Source: Aporhodopirellula aestuarii
GTDB taxonomy: Bacteria; Planctomycetota; Planctomycetia; Pirellulales; Pirellulaceae
Length of the DNA: 64,000 nt
Reading direction: 5' to 3'
NCBI RefSeq assembly: GCF_023701485.1
Contig: NZ_JAMQBK010000023.1
Span: 1 to 64,000, forward strand
The position numbers were made by a program, and so were the translations under genes. Shown here piece after piece: positions 18,348-27,499 of this stretch. The notes under the pieces are model-generated. The model was given only the letters and a program-made list of their open reading frames with translations. It was not told the origin of the DNA and searched no databases. Each line of letters opens with the position of its first letter. Position 1 is the first letter of the stretch.

Positions 18348-19568
18348 ATGATTAATCGCTTTCCTTCCACGGTCAAACGTTTGATGGACCCACTGACTAC
18401 TGCTTCCGAGTGCTCGTCCGAGGCTGCCCTGGCGGAGTCGACTTCGTCGCCATCAGCCGAGATCGGCCGCAGGGACGAACAAGCGGCTCCGACCGCGGTC
18501 CCGTGCCCGAACCGGGCCGCCGAAGCGATGAGACAGGTTTATGGACCGATTGTCGAACATTTGGTGGCTGTCGACGCCCGGCTACACCTCGAGTTGCAAT
18601 CGCAATACGAAGCACTCGTGCCGGTACTGCGTCACGGCACCCAACTCGGGGGCAAACGACTGCGGCCCGCCCTGTTGCTCTTGTCAGGATTGGCGACCTC
18701 CGCAGACCTCACCAAAGCAACTGATTCGCCCCATCATAACGATGCAATCAACGACAACGACGCGGCCCGCAAAAACGAACTGATCAGCGACGACCATATC
18801 GTCATGGCCACGGTGGTCGAGATGGTCCACACGGCGACCCTGGTGCACGACGACGTGCTCGACAAAGCTGACACCCGCCGTCACGTGCCGACGATCAACG
18901 CCCGTTGGAACGACGACACCAGCATCCTGCTGGGCGATTACCTGTTCGCTCAAAGTTTCTGTCTCGCCGCGACGCTACCCTCGACGCTCGCCTGTCGCTG
19001 GGTCGGACAGGCGGCCCAACGAGTTTGTGAAGGTGAACTTCGCCAGATCCTCGGTCGCGACTGGCTCGACATCGACGAGGAAACCTATCTTGAGATCATT
19101 CGCGGCAAGACGGCCGAATTGACGAGTGTCTCCTGTCGACTCGGCGCCCAACTCAGCGGTGGCGACGAATCGTTGGTTGCCGCATTGGGAAACTACGGCA
19201 ACGACCTCGGCATTGCGTTTCAGATCGCGGACGATTACCTCGATTTATGGGGCGACGGCGAGCAAGTCGGCAAGACGCTCGGCACCGATCTGGCCCAGGG
19301 CAAAATCACCCTGCCACTGATCCGCTTGCTCCGTCACGAGAACACCAACATCGCTTCGCAGGCGATCGACGCGTTAAGGGCAGAACCCGCCGAGCGGATG
19401 CGGCGGATTGGGCCGTTATTGAGGAAAAGCGACGCGGGCGAATACACTCGCGACATCGCCGATCAGTACCGACGCAGTGCCATCGCCGCGATCGACTCAT
19501 TGGCACCTTCGCCGGCGCTCGAATCGCTCATCCGGATCGCGGACTTTTCAGTTGACCGCCGGTTCTAG
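18348..19568 (+). CDS. Polyprenyl (isoprenoid) diphosphate synthase
   Basis: Trans-prenyltransferase that elongates allylic diphosphates with isopentenyl diphosphate. The two aspartate-rich motifs are present: HDDVLDKADTRR (about 166-177) and ADDYLDLWGD (about 294-303), with GGKRLRPALLLLSG before and GKTAELTSVSCRLGAQL between them. 406 residues is long, owing to a poorly conserved N-terminus (about 60 residues) and an insertion with DSPHHNDAINDND. The next genes downstream are mqnA and mqnC, so it probably makes the side chain of menaquinone. Chain length cannot be read reliably. Confidence 0.92.
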   Translation: MINRFPSTVKRLMDPLTTASECSSEAALAESTSSPSAEIGRRDEQAAPTAVPCPNRAAEAMRQVYGPIVEHLVAVDARLHLELQSQYEALVPVLRHGTQLGGKRLRPALLLLSGLATSADLTKATDSPHHNDAINDNDAARKNELISDDHIVMATVVEMVHTATLVHDDVLDKADTRRHVPTINARWNDDTSILLGDYLFAQSFCLAATLPSTLACRWVGQAAQRVCEGELRQILGRDWLDIDEETYLEIIRGKTAELTSVSCRLGAQLSGGDESLVAALGNYGNDLGIAFQIADDYLDLWGDGEQVGKTLGTDLAQGKITLPLIRLLRHENTNIASQAIDALRAEPAERMRRIGPLLRKSDAGEYTRDIADQYRRSAIAAIDSLAPSPALESLIRIADFSVDRRF

Positions 19569-19617
19569 TTCCGAGCCATTTCCCCCTTCCCATCTCACTC
19601 GCATCCCTCACGTCTCC

Positions 19618-20427
19618 ATGCTCCGTTTCGGCGCCGTCTCCTATCTCAACACGAAACCGCTGGTCGAAACGCTCGACGAGCGGTTGATGAATTGGGGCAC
19701 CCTGCGATTGGACCTGCCGTCACGGCTCGCCTCGGATCTTGCAAACGGCGAGTTGGACGTGGCGTTGATCCCGAGCGTTGAGTACTTTCGCAATCAAGCC
19801 GATTACGAGATCGTGTCCAACGCAGCAATCGCCTGCCGTGGGCCGGTGTGGAGTGTCCGCTTACTCAGCCGGGTGCCGATACCCGAAATCCAAACGGTTG
19901 CTCTTGATGAAGGCAGCCGGACCAGCGCCGCGATGGCCCAAGTCCTCCTGTCGGAGATGCATTCGCTACGTCCAAAGACGGTCCCGTTTCCGATCGGTTC
20001 GGAGGCTGCCGACCTGGACGCCGACGCGGTGTTGATGATCGGCGATCGAGCGATGCACCCGCCGCACGGAACCTACCAAGAAATTTGGGACCTGGGCGAC
20101 CGCTGGTGCCGCTGGACCGAATTGCCGTTTGTGTTCGCGATGTGGGTCGCCCGTCGCGAAGTCACCGAAGACCCTAAGCAACTCGAACGAATCAACGAAA
20201 CGCTCAACGCGAGTCGAGACGACGGCGTGCAGCGTTTTGAATCGATCGCGATCCGCGAAGCCGCCTCGCAAGGTCTCACCAATGAGGACCTGCACCGTTA
20301 CTTTGCCGAAAACCTGCATTTCTACATGGGTCCCGGCGAACGGTCCGGATTGGCTCTGTTTCGCAAGAAAGCCGAAGCGATCGGATTGGTTCCGCCGCTG
20401 TCGGTTGCCCCCGGCCCCAACGCCTGA
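19618..20427 (+). CDS. mqnA: Chorismate dehydratase (futalosine menaquinone pathway)
   Basis: Dehydrates chorismate to 3-enolpyruvylbenzoate, feeding the futalosine route to menaquinone. The 269-residue protein begins MLRFGAVSYLNTKPLV, the classic MqnA N-terminus, and continues with LPSRLASDLANGELDVALIPSVEYF and LDEGSRTSAAMAQVLL, features of its periplasmic-binding-protein-like fold. The open frame extends upstream to 19477 inside the preceding gene, but the family start is the ATG at 19618. It lies 49 bases after the polyprenyl synthase and 44 before mqnC. Confidence 0.94.
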   Translation: MLRFGAVSYLNTKPLVETLDERLMNWGTLRLDLPSRLASDLANGELDVALIPSVEYFRNQADYEIVSNAAIACRGPVWSVRLLSRVPIPEIQTVALDEGSRTSAAMAQVLLSEMHSLRPKTVPFPIGSEAADLDADAVLMIGDRAMHPPHGTYQEIWDLGDRWCRWTELPFVFAMWVARREVTEDPKQLERINETLNASRDDGVQRFESIAIREAASQGLTNEDLHRYFAENLHFYMGPGERSGLALFRKKAEAIGLVPPLSVAPGPNA

Positions 20428-20471
20428 TGACTTTTGATTTTTCCTTTCGTGCCAGAACATCCTGACGCATC

Positions 20472-21638
20472 ATGAACGCTCCTGTTGCCAATTCCTCCTC
20501 TGCTTCCGTTCGCTCCATTCTCGACAGCGTCGTAGATGGTCAACGCTTGAGTGACGCCGACGCGATCACGCTGCTGCAATCTCACGACCTCGCCGCCATC
20601 GGTGCGGCAGCGGAAACGGTCTCGCGGCAAAAGCACCCAGAGCCGTATCGCACGTATAACATCGACCGGAACATCAACTACACCAACGTCTGCACCGCCG
20701 TGTGCGATTTCTGTGCGTTCTATCGTGGCCCCAAGAGCGACGAAGGCTACGTGCTGCCGCGTGAAGTGCTGCTGCAAAAGATTCAGGAAACCGTTGATCT
20801 CGGCGGCAACCAGATCTTGCTGCAAGGCGGACTGCACCCCAAGTACAAGCTTGATTGGTACGAAGACATGCTTCGTGAGATCAAAGCGAAATTCCCAGAG
20901 ATCAACATCCACGGTTTCTCACCACCCGAACTACACCATTTCACCAAAATCAACCGGCTGCCGATTAAGGAAGTCCTCACGCGTTTGAAGGCCGCCGGTT
21001 TGGGAAGTATCCCCGGGGGCGGTGCTGAAATTTTGAATGACCGCGTGCGGAGTGAAATCACCCGCGGAAAAGTCATGACGGATGACTGGCTCGGCGTCAT
21101 GCGTGCTTGGCATGAACTCGGCGGCGTCAGCTCCGCGACGATGATGTTCGGTCACGTCGAAACGCTTGCCGAACGCGTCGAACACTTGCGACGGCTGCGA
21201 GAAGTCCAAGACGAAACGGGCGGTTTCACCGCGTTCATCTGCTGGACGTTCCAACCCGACAATACCGAGATGAGCGATTTGCCAAAAATCGGTTCGTTCG
21301 AATACCTCAAAATGCTGGCGGTCGCGAGGCTGTATCTCGACAACATCCCGAATCTGCAAAGCAGTTGGGTGACGCAGGGCCTGAAGATCGGCCAGATGGC
21401 GTTGATGTTCGGCGCCAACGACATGGGCAGCCTAATGATCGAAGAAAACGTCGTCGCCGAAGCGGGCACGGTTCATTACCTCTCGCTGCAACAGATCCGC
21501 GAAGCGATCGAAGAACACGGCTTCGAAGCCCGACAACGCGACGTGTTCTATAACCTCGTCGACGAGAAACTCGAACAAAAGGCGATCACGGCCAACGCCA
21601 ACGCAAGTGCCCGTGAACTCGTCCAAATGAGTGTCTGA
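20472..21638 (+). CDS. mqnC: Cyclic dehypoxanthinyl futalosine synthase (radical SAM)
   Basis: Radical SAM enzyme that cyclises dehypoxanthine futalosine in menaquinone synthesis. 388 residues. The [4Fe-4S] cluster cysteines are Cys74, Cys78 and Cys81 in NYTNVCTAVCDFCAFYRG. Further motifs are LLQGGLHPKYKLDWYEDML, GFSPPELHHF, GLGSIPGGGAEIL, ATMMFGHVET and the MqnC-typical WTFQPDNTEM. The related MqnE is less likely because of this last motif and the AFYRG ending of the cluster loop. With mqnA directly upstream, two of the four mqn steps are encoded here; mqnB, mqnD and mqnE are not in the window. Confidence 0.94.
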   Translation: MNAPVANSSSASVRSILDSVVDGQRLSDADAITLLQSHDLAAIGAAAETVSRQKHPEPYRTYNIDRNINYTNVCTAVCDFCAFYRGPKSDEGYVLPREVLLQKIQETVDLGGNQILLQGGLHPKYKLDWYEDMLREIKAKFPEINIHGFSPPELHHFTKINRLPIKEVLTRLKAAGLGSIPGGGAEILNDRVRSEITRGKVMTDDWLGVMRAWHELGGVSSATMMFGHVETLAERVEHLRRLREVQDETGGFTAFICWTFQPDNTEMSDLPKIGSFEYLKMLAVARLYLDNIPNLQSSWVTQGLKIGQMALMFGANDMGSLMIEENVVAEAGTVHYLSLQQIREAIEEHGFEARQRDVFYNLVDEKLEQKAITANANASARELVQMSV

Positions 21639-21666
21639 GGATATCGAGAGAGCCGATTTCACGCAG

Positions 21667-21750
21667 CCGAGTCGCTCCGAGACTCGGTAATTCCATTGTG
21701 AATCGGGACGCGAACTTCATTCGCGAATTCTCGGTCTCGGAGAGACCGAG
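21667..21750. repeat. Pair of REP-like palindromes after mqnC
   Basis: Two inverted repeats of related sequence: CCGAGTC (21667-21673)/GACTCGG (21681-21687), and CTCGGTCTC (21730-21738)/GAGACCGAG (21742-21750), the latter a perfect nine-base stem with a three-base loop. They lie between the convergent mqnC and SDR genes. No T-tract follows. The shared core (GAG-ACTCGG / CTCGGTCTC) suggests a dispersed palindromic element or a bidirectional transcription stop. Confidence 0.6.
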
Positions 21751-21779
21751 CTACATGTGGCGAACATGCGGCGAGGCGT

Positions 21780-22589
21780 TTACAACGAATCGTCGTGGCG
21801 GCCTTCGAACTTGCGGTTCCAACCACCGTTGACGTTAATGGTCTGCCCGGTGACGAACCCGGCGTTGGGACTCGCTAAGTACGCGACCGCTTCTGCGATA
21901 TCTTCGGGGCGGCCCCATCGGTTCATCAACGCTTGCGTTTTTGCCCGCTCATTCCAATATGCACTCGTCGTTTCGCCCCACGCGGTTTGAATCCATCCTG
22001 GAGCGACCGTGTTGACGCGAACGTGTGGGGCAAGCGTTTGTGCCAGACTGTTAGCAAACGCCATCACGGCGGCCTTCACGGGACCAAACATCATCCCCGC
22101 GTCGCCTTCCATGCCCACCGGAGCTTGGTCCCAGCCGATAAATACCATCGACGGGGTGACATCACCCGGCTTTGCCTGATCCGCCATCACGGGTCCGATG
22201 ATTCGCGACAACGCGATCGTGCCACAGACGTCCACATCGAGCAGCATTCGCAGCTTTTCATCAAACGACCACGATGCCGCCTCGCCGGTCAAAACATCGA
22301 CGCCCGCGTTATTGACCCATGTCGAAATCACGCCGAGACGCTCGATCGCATCTTTCGCAAAACGATGCACCTCGTCCGGCCGACTCAAATCGGCGGCCAT
22401 GATTTCGCAGCAAACACCGAGACGTTTGATCTGTTCAGCGGTCTCGACCGCACCGTCACGATTGCGTCGATAGTGTACCAACACCTGCGCCGAATTAGCG
22501 GAGTTCTGCCGAGAGGCATCCTCAGCCAACCGGATCGCGATCGCGCGACCGATCCCACTGCTGCCACCCGTTACCACAATGCCTGTCAT
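21780..22589 (-). CDS. SDR-family protein lacking the catalytic tyrosine
   Basis: Short-chain dehydrogenase/reductase fold, about 269 residues, closest in style to 3-oxoacyl-ACP reductases. The NAD(P) loop is GIVVTGGSSGIGRAIAIRLAE and the strand-4 motif is WVNNAGVDVL. The YxxxK motif is altered: the lysine is in FGPVKAAV, but the position four before it is Phe, and no serine stands at the usual spot about 13 residues earlier (WDQAPVG is there). The C-terminal VAPGWIQTAWGE and NRWGRPEDIAEAVAYLAS are typical. Catalysis by the standard mechanism is doubtful. Start chosen at the ATG at 22589, with GGTGAG close upstream; GTG at 22598 is possible. Confidence 0.88.
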   Translation of the reverse strand: MTGIVVTGGSSGIGRAIAIRLAEDASRQNSANSAQVLVHYRRNRDGAVETAEQIKRLGVCCEIMAADLSRPDEVHRFAKDAIERLGVISTWVNNAGVDVLTGEAASWSFDEKLRMLLDVDVCGTIALSRIIGPVMADQAKPGDVTPSMVFIGWDQAPVGMEGDAGMMFGPVKAAVMAFANSLAQTLAPHVRVNTVAPGWIQTAWGETTSAYWNERAKTQALMNRWGRPEDIAEAVAYLASPNAGFVTGQTINVNGGWNRKFEGRHDDSL

Positions 22590-22697
22590 CAAACTCACCG
22601 CTGCGTTCCAAGGTGCCAGACAATAAAATTTGGTTGCGAATCTGGCTACCGATCCACCACTCCAACCATGGGTCGCTCACGGTTTAGCCTAACCCGG

Positions 22698-24152
22698 TCA
22701 CATAGCGTATTGCAATCGCGGGTCGTCGAGGCCGAGTCGTTTCATCTTCTTGTACAACGTCGTCCGGTTGATTTCCAACTCATCTGCCGTCGCGGCACGG
22801 TTCCAAGCATGTCGACGCAAGGAGTTGAGAATAATCTCGCGTTCAGGAGCTTCGAGGGCTTCTCGCAGGCTCTTTCCGCCGACGGAAGACGCCATTGAGG
22901 CTTCTTGTGAAACCGGCGACATCGAGGCGTGATTGGCTGCGGAAAAACTGAAGTCACGGTCGCCACTTTTGGTGACCCCGAGGACCTCTGGCGGCAAATC
23001 GTGAATGCCCAGAATGCGATCACTTCCCAGCAGCACGGCTCGTTCGACAACGTTCTCGAGTTGTCGCACGTTGCCCGGCCAATGATACGCTTGCAGCGCC
23101 GCCATCGCTTCGCGATCGAACGCTTCCACTTCACGTGTCGCAGCTTCCGCAGCTTCGCGGATGAAGTGGTCTGCCAACAACGGAATGTCGCCCGGGCGTT
23201 CTCGGAGCGACGGCAACACGATATTAACGACGTTGATTCGGTAATAGAGATCTTGACGAAACGTTCCGTCGGCCACTCCGCTGACGAGGTCTTGGTTGGT
23301 CGCCAAGATCACGCGGGTGTCGACTTTGCGAGTTTCGACTCCACCGAGCGGTTCGAACTCGAACTCTTGAAGCACACGGAGCAGTTTGACCTGCATCGCA
23401 GGTGTTGCGGTCCCGATCTCGTCGAGAAACAACGTCCCCCCATCGGCCAATTCAAATTTCCCAGTCCGATCGGTATTGGCACCCGTGTACGCACCCGCCA
23501 CGTGCCCAAACAATTCGCTCTCAAGCAGCGTGTCGGGAAGTGCCCCGCAAGCGACTTCGACAAACGGGCCGCCGCGGCGAGAGCTGCGGTGATGAATCGC
23601 CCGAGCGATCATGCTTTTGCCGGTACCGTTTTCACCCGTGATCAGGATCGACGCCCGCGCGTCAGCCACGCTGTCAATGACGTCGAAGATTTTCATCATC
23701 CGGTAGTCGTGACTGAGAATGTTTTCCAACCCACTGCGTCGGTCCAGCTGCTTCCGCAGCGACTCGTTTTCCTGTTCGACTTTGTTGTGGTTGATCGCCC
23801 GATCGATCGCAAGCATCAACTCATCGTCAATGACGGGTTTGGTCAACAGATCAAACGCGCCAGCGCGAACCGCTTCGACGGCCGTATCGGGAGTCGCATA
23901 ACCGGTCATCACCAACACGGCGGTACCCGAGTGGTGCTTGGCCGCATACCGAATCAGATCGAACCCGTCGTCTCCACCCAAACGCAGATCCGTGATGATC
24001 AGATCGAACGGACGTCCGGCGAGATACCGGCGAGCTTGCCCCAGATCGTTGGCAACCTCTGCCTCATATCCGACTTCGATCAGCCATTGGCCGAGAGAAG
24101 TGGCAAGATGGAAATCGTCGTCAACGAGTAAGATGCGGGGGGTGCTGGTCAT
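22698..24152 (-). CDS. NtrC-type sigma-54-dependent response regulator
   Basis: 484 residues with the three expected parts: a receiver (acidic residues 11-13, phospho-acceptor Asp55, TKPV Lys), an AAA+ sigma-54 interaction domain (Walker A GENGTGKS 173-180; LFLDEIG; [11 protein letters not shown]) and a C-terminal Fis-type HTH ([18 protein letters not shown]). The sigma-54 contact loop reads GAYTGA (220-225) instead of GAFTGA; aromatic Tyr for Phe is conservative and likely functional. No sensor kinase or sigma-54-type operon adjoins it, so its partner is elsewhere. It controls unknown sigma-54 promoters. Confidence 0.95.
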   Translation of the reverse strand: MTSTPRILLVDDDFHLATSLGQWLIEVGYEAEVANDLGQARRYLAGRPFDLIITDLRLGGDDGFDLIRYAAKHHSGTAVLVMTGYATPDTAVEAVRAGAFDLLTKPVIDDELMLAIDRAINHNKVEQENESLRKQLDRRSGLENILSHDYRMMKIFDVIDSVADARASILITGENGTGKSMIARAIHHRSSRRGGPFVEVACGALPDTLLESELFGHVAGAYTGANTDRTGKFELADGGTLFLDEIGTATPAMQVKLLRVLQEFEFEPLGGVETRKVDTRVILATNQDLVSGVADGTFRQDLYYRINVVNIVLPSLRERPGDIPLLADHFIREAAEAATREVEAFDREAMAALQAYHWPGNVRQLENVVERAVLLGSDRILGIHDLPPEVLGVTKSGDRDFSFSAANHASMSPVSQEASMASSVGGKSLREALEAPEREIILNSLRRHAWNRAATADELEINRTTLYKKMKRLGLDDPRLQYAM

Positions 24153-24253
24153 GTGGTGTTTCCGAGGCGTCGGTGGCGTTTCGACTACCTAAATACTTAG
24201 GTCGAAAAACACGCTCGGTCAAAAATGTCACCACATGTTTCTAAAAATCAACG

Positions 24254-25846
24254 TCAGCACAATCGGCTGCGAATTCGCGCCGGCAACAACTCCACCATGC
24301 GACCGCGTGACGCGGGATCACTCCATTGCGACCACCCGATCGCGGCGGCAAAAACGATCGCGGCCCAAGGGGATGCCAGTAGCATCAGCGGCAAGAACGA
24401 CAACATCACGGTTTGAGTACTCAGCGGATAGCCAAACACCACCATGGCGATCCATACACCGATCATCATGACAGCATGGGCGAGCAATGTCGCGACCACC
24501 GCACCGGTCAACCCGAAACGTGGCAGGAGAATCAGATTGAGCACGAGGTTTGCGATCAACCCCGCAAACATCGCCAATGCGACCGATCGTCCTTTCTCCG
24601 CTGTCAATAGATAACACTGCCCCACGATAACGAGCGTCGACCAAGTGCAAAAACAAAGTGCCAGAGGCATGAGCTTTAACCCGTCGCTGTATCGTCCCTG
24701 CAACAGGACATCGAACATCCACGGCCCGATCAAGATCGCAAACGCACCGCCAACGGTGAAGACCAATGAAACCGCCATGAGAGCGTCTCCGACCCGCAAC
24801 CGCACGGCACTGAGTCGTTTGGCTTCCCAATCGGCGGAGAGATACGGCATCAAGACACCTGCGATCATCGTTCCCACGCTCAACAACATCATCGGAATGA
24901 TCCGGCCGGAATGGTATTGCCCGACCGCAGCCTGGCCAACCGTCTCGCGGATCGCATCAACGGATCCCGACGCCAACGCTTCCGGGGGAAGCGGTAAATA
25001 GTGCAAAATCATATAGCGATCGGAAAGCTCAAAGAGATTTCCGATCAGATTCGTCATCCATAACGCCGCCGCATAAGGCGCCAAACGGCGAATCATTGAG
25101 CCGAGACTCATTTTCCCATCGGGCTCGGGCGACGTTTCCGCGTCAGCAGGATCGACGGCAATGCTCGTCGCTGCGGCCCAATTCCGAGTGAGCGACCACA
25201 TGCCCGGCAGGGTCGCGACGAGACATGCGGCGGCAAATAGCCAAACCAAACCGGTAAAACCACCACCGCAGACGAGCCACGTGATACTCAAGACGGTGAA
25301 GCCGACTCCGTGGATCAGCTGCATCACGGAAACCACTCGGACTTGCCTTAGTGAGGCGTTCAGATCCGACGCAAAGTTATAGACATTCATGCCAACGACA
25401 GCGGCGGCTACCGCATAGATCAACGATGCCGATTGGCTTTGCAAAAAGATGACCCAACCGAACCAGTCGGGGAAGCAAACCATTGCCGCGACAAACACCC
25501 CGGTGCAGACAACGGTACCGATCGCGATCCGGCGGACAAAAGGTTGCAACTGCCCTTTCAAACGAAAGTGTTCGGTGAATTTCGGCAGCACACCGGGGAT
25601 GCCGAGCAACATGACCGGCGTGATCAACGTGACAAAGCCGAATGCCATCGACCAACGACCGACATCCGTATCATCCATCAAGCGGCAGAATGCCACTCCA
25701 CGAAAAAAGCCGATCCCACGACCGACGATCGTCATCGCAAGCATCACCAACATACCCACCGCGAGCGAATCGACGCGAAATTCGCGTTGCTGCGGCCTCG
25801 ACTGGATCGTCGGTGCGACTTGTTGTGGTTGGGCGACGGATGACAT
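24254..25846 (-). CDS. Multi-pass flippase-like membrane protein (MurJ/Wzx-like superfamily)
   Basis: About 530 residues, mostly hydrophobic helices (for example LAVGMLVMLAMTIVGRGIGFF, MAFGFVTLITPVMLLGIPGVL and LVFTVGGAFAILIGPWMFDVLL), with the pattern of polysaccharide/lipid-linked-oligosaccharide flippases of the MOP superfamily. The N-terminal segment with GRGIGFFRGVAFCRLM followed by MLLGIPGVLPKF is typical of Wzx-like exporters. The frame is open to 26014, but residues before the ATG at 25846 are basic and unlike the family. A role in exporting cell-surface glycan precursors is inferred; glycosyltransferases are not adjacent. Confidence 0.8.
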   Translation of the reverse strand: MSSVAQPQQVAPTIQSRPQQREFRVDSLAVGMLVMLAMTIVGRGIGFFRGVAFCRLMDDTDVGRWSMAFGFVTLITPVMLLGIPGVLPKFTEHFRLKGQLQPFVRRIAIGTVVCTGVFVAAMVCFPDWFGWVIFLQSQSASLIYAVAAAVVGMNVYNFASDLNASLRQVRVVSVMQLIHGVGFTVLSITWLVCGGGFTGLVWLFAAACLVATLPGMWSLTRNWAAATSIAVDPADAETSPEPDGKMSLGSMIRRLAPYAAALWMTNLIGNLFELSDRYMILHYLPLPPEALASGSVDAIRETVGQAAVGQYHSGRIIPMMLLSVGTMIAGVLMPYLSADWEAKRLSAVRLRVGDALMAVSLVFTVGGAFAILIGPWMFDVLLQGRYSDGLKLMPLALCFCTWSTLVIVGQCYLLTAEKGRSVALAMFAGLIANLVLNLILLPRFGLTGAVVATLLAHAVMMIGVWIAMVVFGYPLSTQTVMLSFLPLMLLASPWAAIVFAAAIGWSQWSDPASRGRMVELLPARIRSRLC

Positions 25847-26124
25847 AACTGGAACGTAGAATAAAGAGATAGCCGCAGATCGAAGACACATGTGCTCCCC
25901 TAATCTTGGGACGCGTTCGCCTCCAGACCGTCCCGATCGAGCCAAGGAGCCCCACACTCCTTTCGCTCCGCGTCCGCAAAATCGGGTTGTAACGATCATG
26001 CGGTTGATGAGCATCGCGTTTATTGTCGCAACCCCTCCCCCACCCCGGACTCACGCCCGTGGCGATCACATGTCATCGCATCGCGATTGGGGGACTTGAG
26101 TAGCGAAGCGACGGCATACGCAAG

Positions 26125-26144
26125 CCCCGGACGCCAGTCCGGGG
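26125..26144. repeat. Perfect REP-like palindrome
   Basis: CCCCGGAC (26125-26132), four-base loop, GTCCGGGG (26137-26144). No T-tract follows, and it lies far from both flanking stops, so termination is not the obvious role. Together with the pair at 21667-21750 it looks like dispersed palindromic extragenic sequence. Confidence 0.65.
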
Positions 26145-26336
26145 AACTACGCCGTCCACCCACGTTCACGGTCGTAACACGACGACACATCGAGGCAATC
26201 TCACATATGTCATCGCTTCGCGACTTGGGTAATCATCGTCGAATCCGACCCGAATGCGCGTCCGAGGGCCTTCTTTTGTCAGCGTGTTGCGGCGGGGGCC
26301 TTGTTTGATCTCTGAATTGGCCTCGGAAGCAATGGT

Positions 26337-26366
26337 GTGACGGATTGCGGGGTAGGCTGGTATACT
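26337..26366 (+). promoter_or_regulatory. Candidate extended -10 promoter
   Basis: GTGACG (26337-26342) and TATACT (26361-26366) with an 18-base spacer; the -10 is preceded by TGG, matching the extended TGn form. It would give an 84-base leader to the ATG at 26450. The -10 is good and the -35 mediocre. Confidence 0.45.
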
Positions 26367-26449
26367 TATTGGCTGGCTTTTTCTGCCACTGCCCTTGTAT
26401 TGAATGATTTCCCGAGCGTGCTGTCCCCGATTGCCCTATAGGTCGCTTG

Positions 26450-27355
26450 ATGACAATTTCTAATGAGACCGCGTCTGACGGTGTCGTCGATGAAAGCTCA
26501 TCTGCTGTCATGATCGACATGCGAACGAGCCGATTCGAAAGAGTCTCAAGTTTCTATCTGACGCTGGTCTTGTTCCTTGGCGTGATCGTTTCGGGACTCT
26601 TTCTGTTATGGACTCTCAATCGGTGGGCGTCGCAAGAGGAGATCAAACACTCGACTCCAACCCGGACGGCTTGGGTACAAGGAACCGACGAAGGATTGAA
26701 CAACGAGTTTGACACTCCATCGCAAGATGAATATCAAGCGTTGCAGGAACCGACCCTGGATGCGACTTTGGTGGCCGTGACTGATGCCGCGACACAAACT
26801 GCGGCCACATTCGAAGGGGCCATGGGGCTCGGTGATTCAGATTCTCTGGGCAGAGGTGCGCGGCTGGGAGGACCTGATCCCAGCGACGAAAATCGGGTCG
26901 ACGTCGTTCCCCGGTTCAACCGTTGGCAATTGAACTTCACCGCCACGGATCTGAAAGATTACGCCGCTCAACTTGATTTCTTCGGCATCGAACTCGGTGT
27001 GCTCGGAGGCGGCATCCAGGGTGTCGATATCGTCGACCAGCTGTCGACAAAGCCTCGCAACCGTCGAGTCGTCGACACGAGCAACGAAAAACGGTTGTAT
27101 TTCATGTGGTCGACGCCGAGCCCGCTGATGGAACTCGAAGCCACTCTGATCGAGCAAGCAAACGTCGAATTGACCGATCGACATATGATCCAGTTGATTC
27201 CGGCACGGCTAGAACACGAGCTCGCCGAAGCGGAATTGGAGTTTGCCAACATGGCCGGCCACGAATCCGAAGGCGAGATCGCAAGGACCGTGTTCCAATG
27301 CGTTGCGACAGACGATGGCTACGAGTTCCGCATCGCTGACCAACGCTACCGCTGA
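26450..27355 (+). CDS. Single-pass membrane protein of unknown function
   Basis: 301 residues. A cytoplasmic N-terminus of about 30 residues is followed by one clear membrane helix (FYLTLVLFLGVIVSGLFLLW, about 36-55), then an acidic, low-complexity linker and a compact C-terminal part containing NRWQLNFTATDLKDYAAQLDFFGIELGVLGGG and KRLYFMWSTPSPL. The overall layout (N-in helix, linker, periplasmic-type domain) recalls TolR/ExbD-associated planctomycete proteins, but no ExbB/ExbD gene is adjacent and I do not assign that role. TTG at 26447 directly precedes the chosen ATG. Confidence 0.7.
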   Translation: MTISNETASDGVVDESSSAVMIDMRTSRFERVSSFYLTLVLFLGVIVSGLFLLWTLNRWASQEEIKHSTPTRTAWVQGTDEGLNNEFDTPSQDEYQALQEPTLDATLVAVTDAATQTAATFEGAMGLGDSDSLGRGARLGGPDPSDENRVDVVPRFNRWQLNFTATDLKDYAAQLDFFGIELGVLGGGIQGVDIVDQLSTKPRNRRVVDTSNEKRLYFMWSTPSPLMELEATLIEQANVELTDRHMIQLIPARLEHELAEAELEFANMAGHESEGEIARTVFQCVATDDGYEFRIADQRYR

Positions 27356-27499
27356 TCGTTGCTCCCGATGGCCGCGGAGGTCGCCTGTTGTGCCATCTGT
27401 CACGATCATGCGGGCGAACTGAATTTGTGGCGAGTTGCCCGCACCCCGATCCCGATATCTTACCGCAGGCGTCTTTTCTGATAGCGGGAGTGCGGAGCA

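Larger units (their letters stand above)
25847..26449. other. Intergenic region with palindromes and an imperfect direct repeat
   Basis: About 600 bases between divergent genes. It holds a perfect hairpin at 26125-26144 and two similar stretches: 26065-26090 (CATGTCATCGCATCGCGATT) and 26201-26228 (ATGTCATCGCTTCGCGACTT), an imperfect direct repeat about 135 bases apart. A candidate promoter for the next gene is at 26337-26366. No supportable ORF. Confidence 0.6.
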
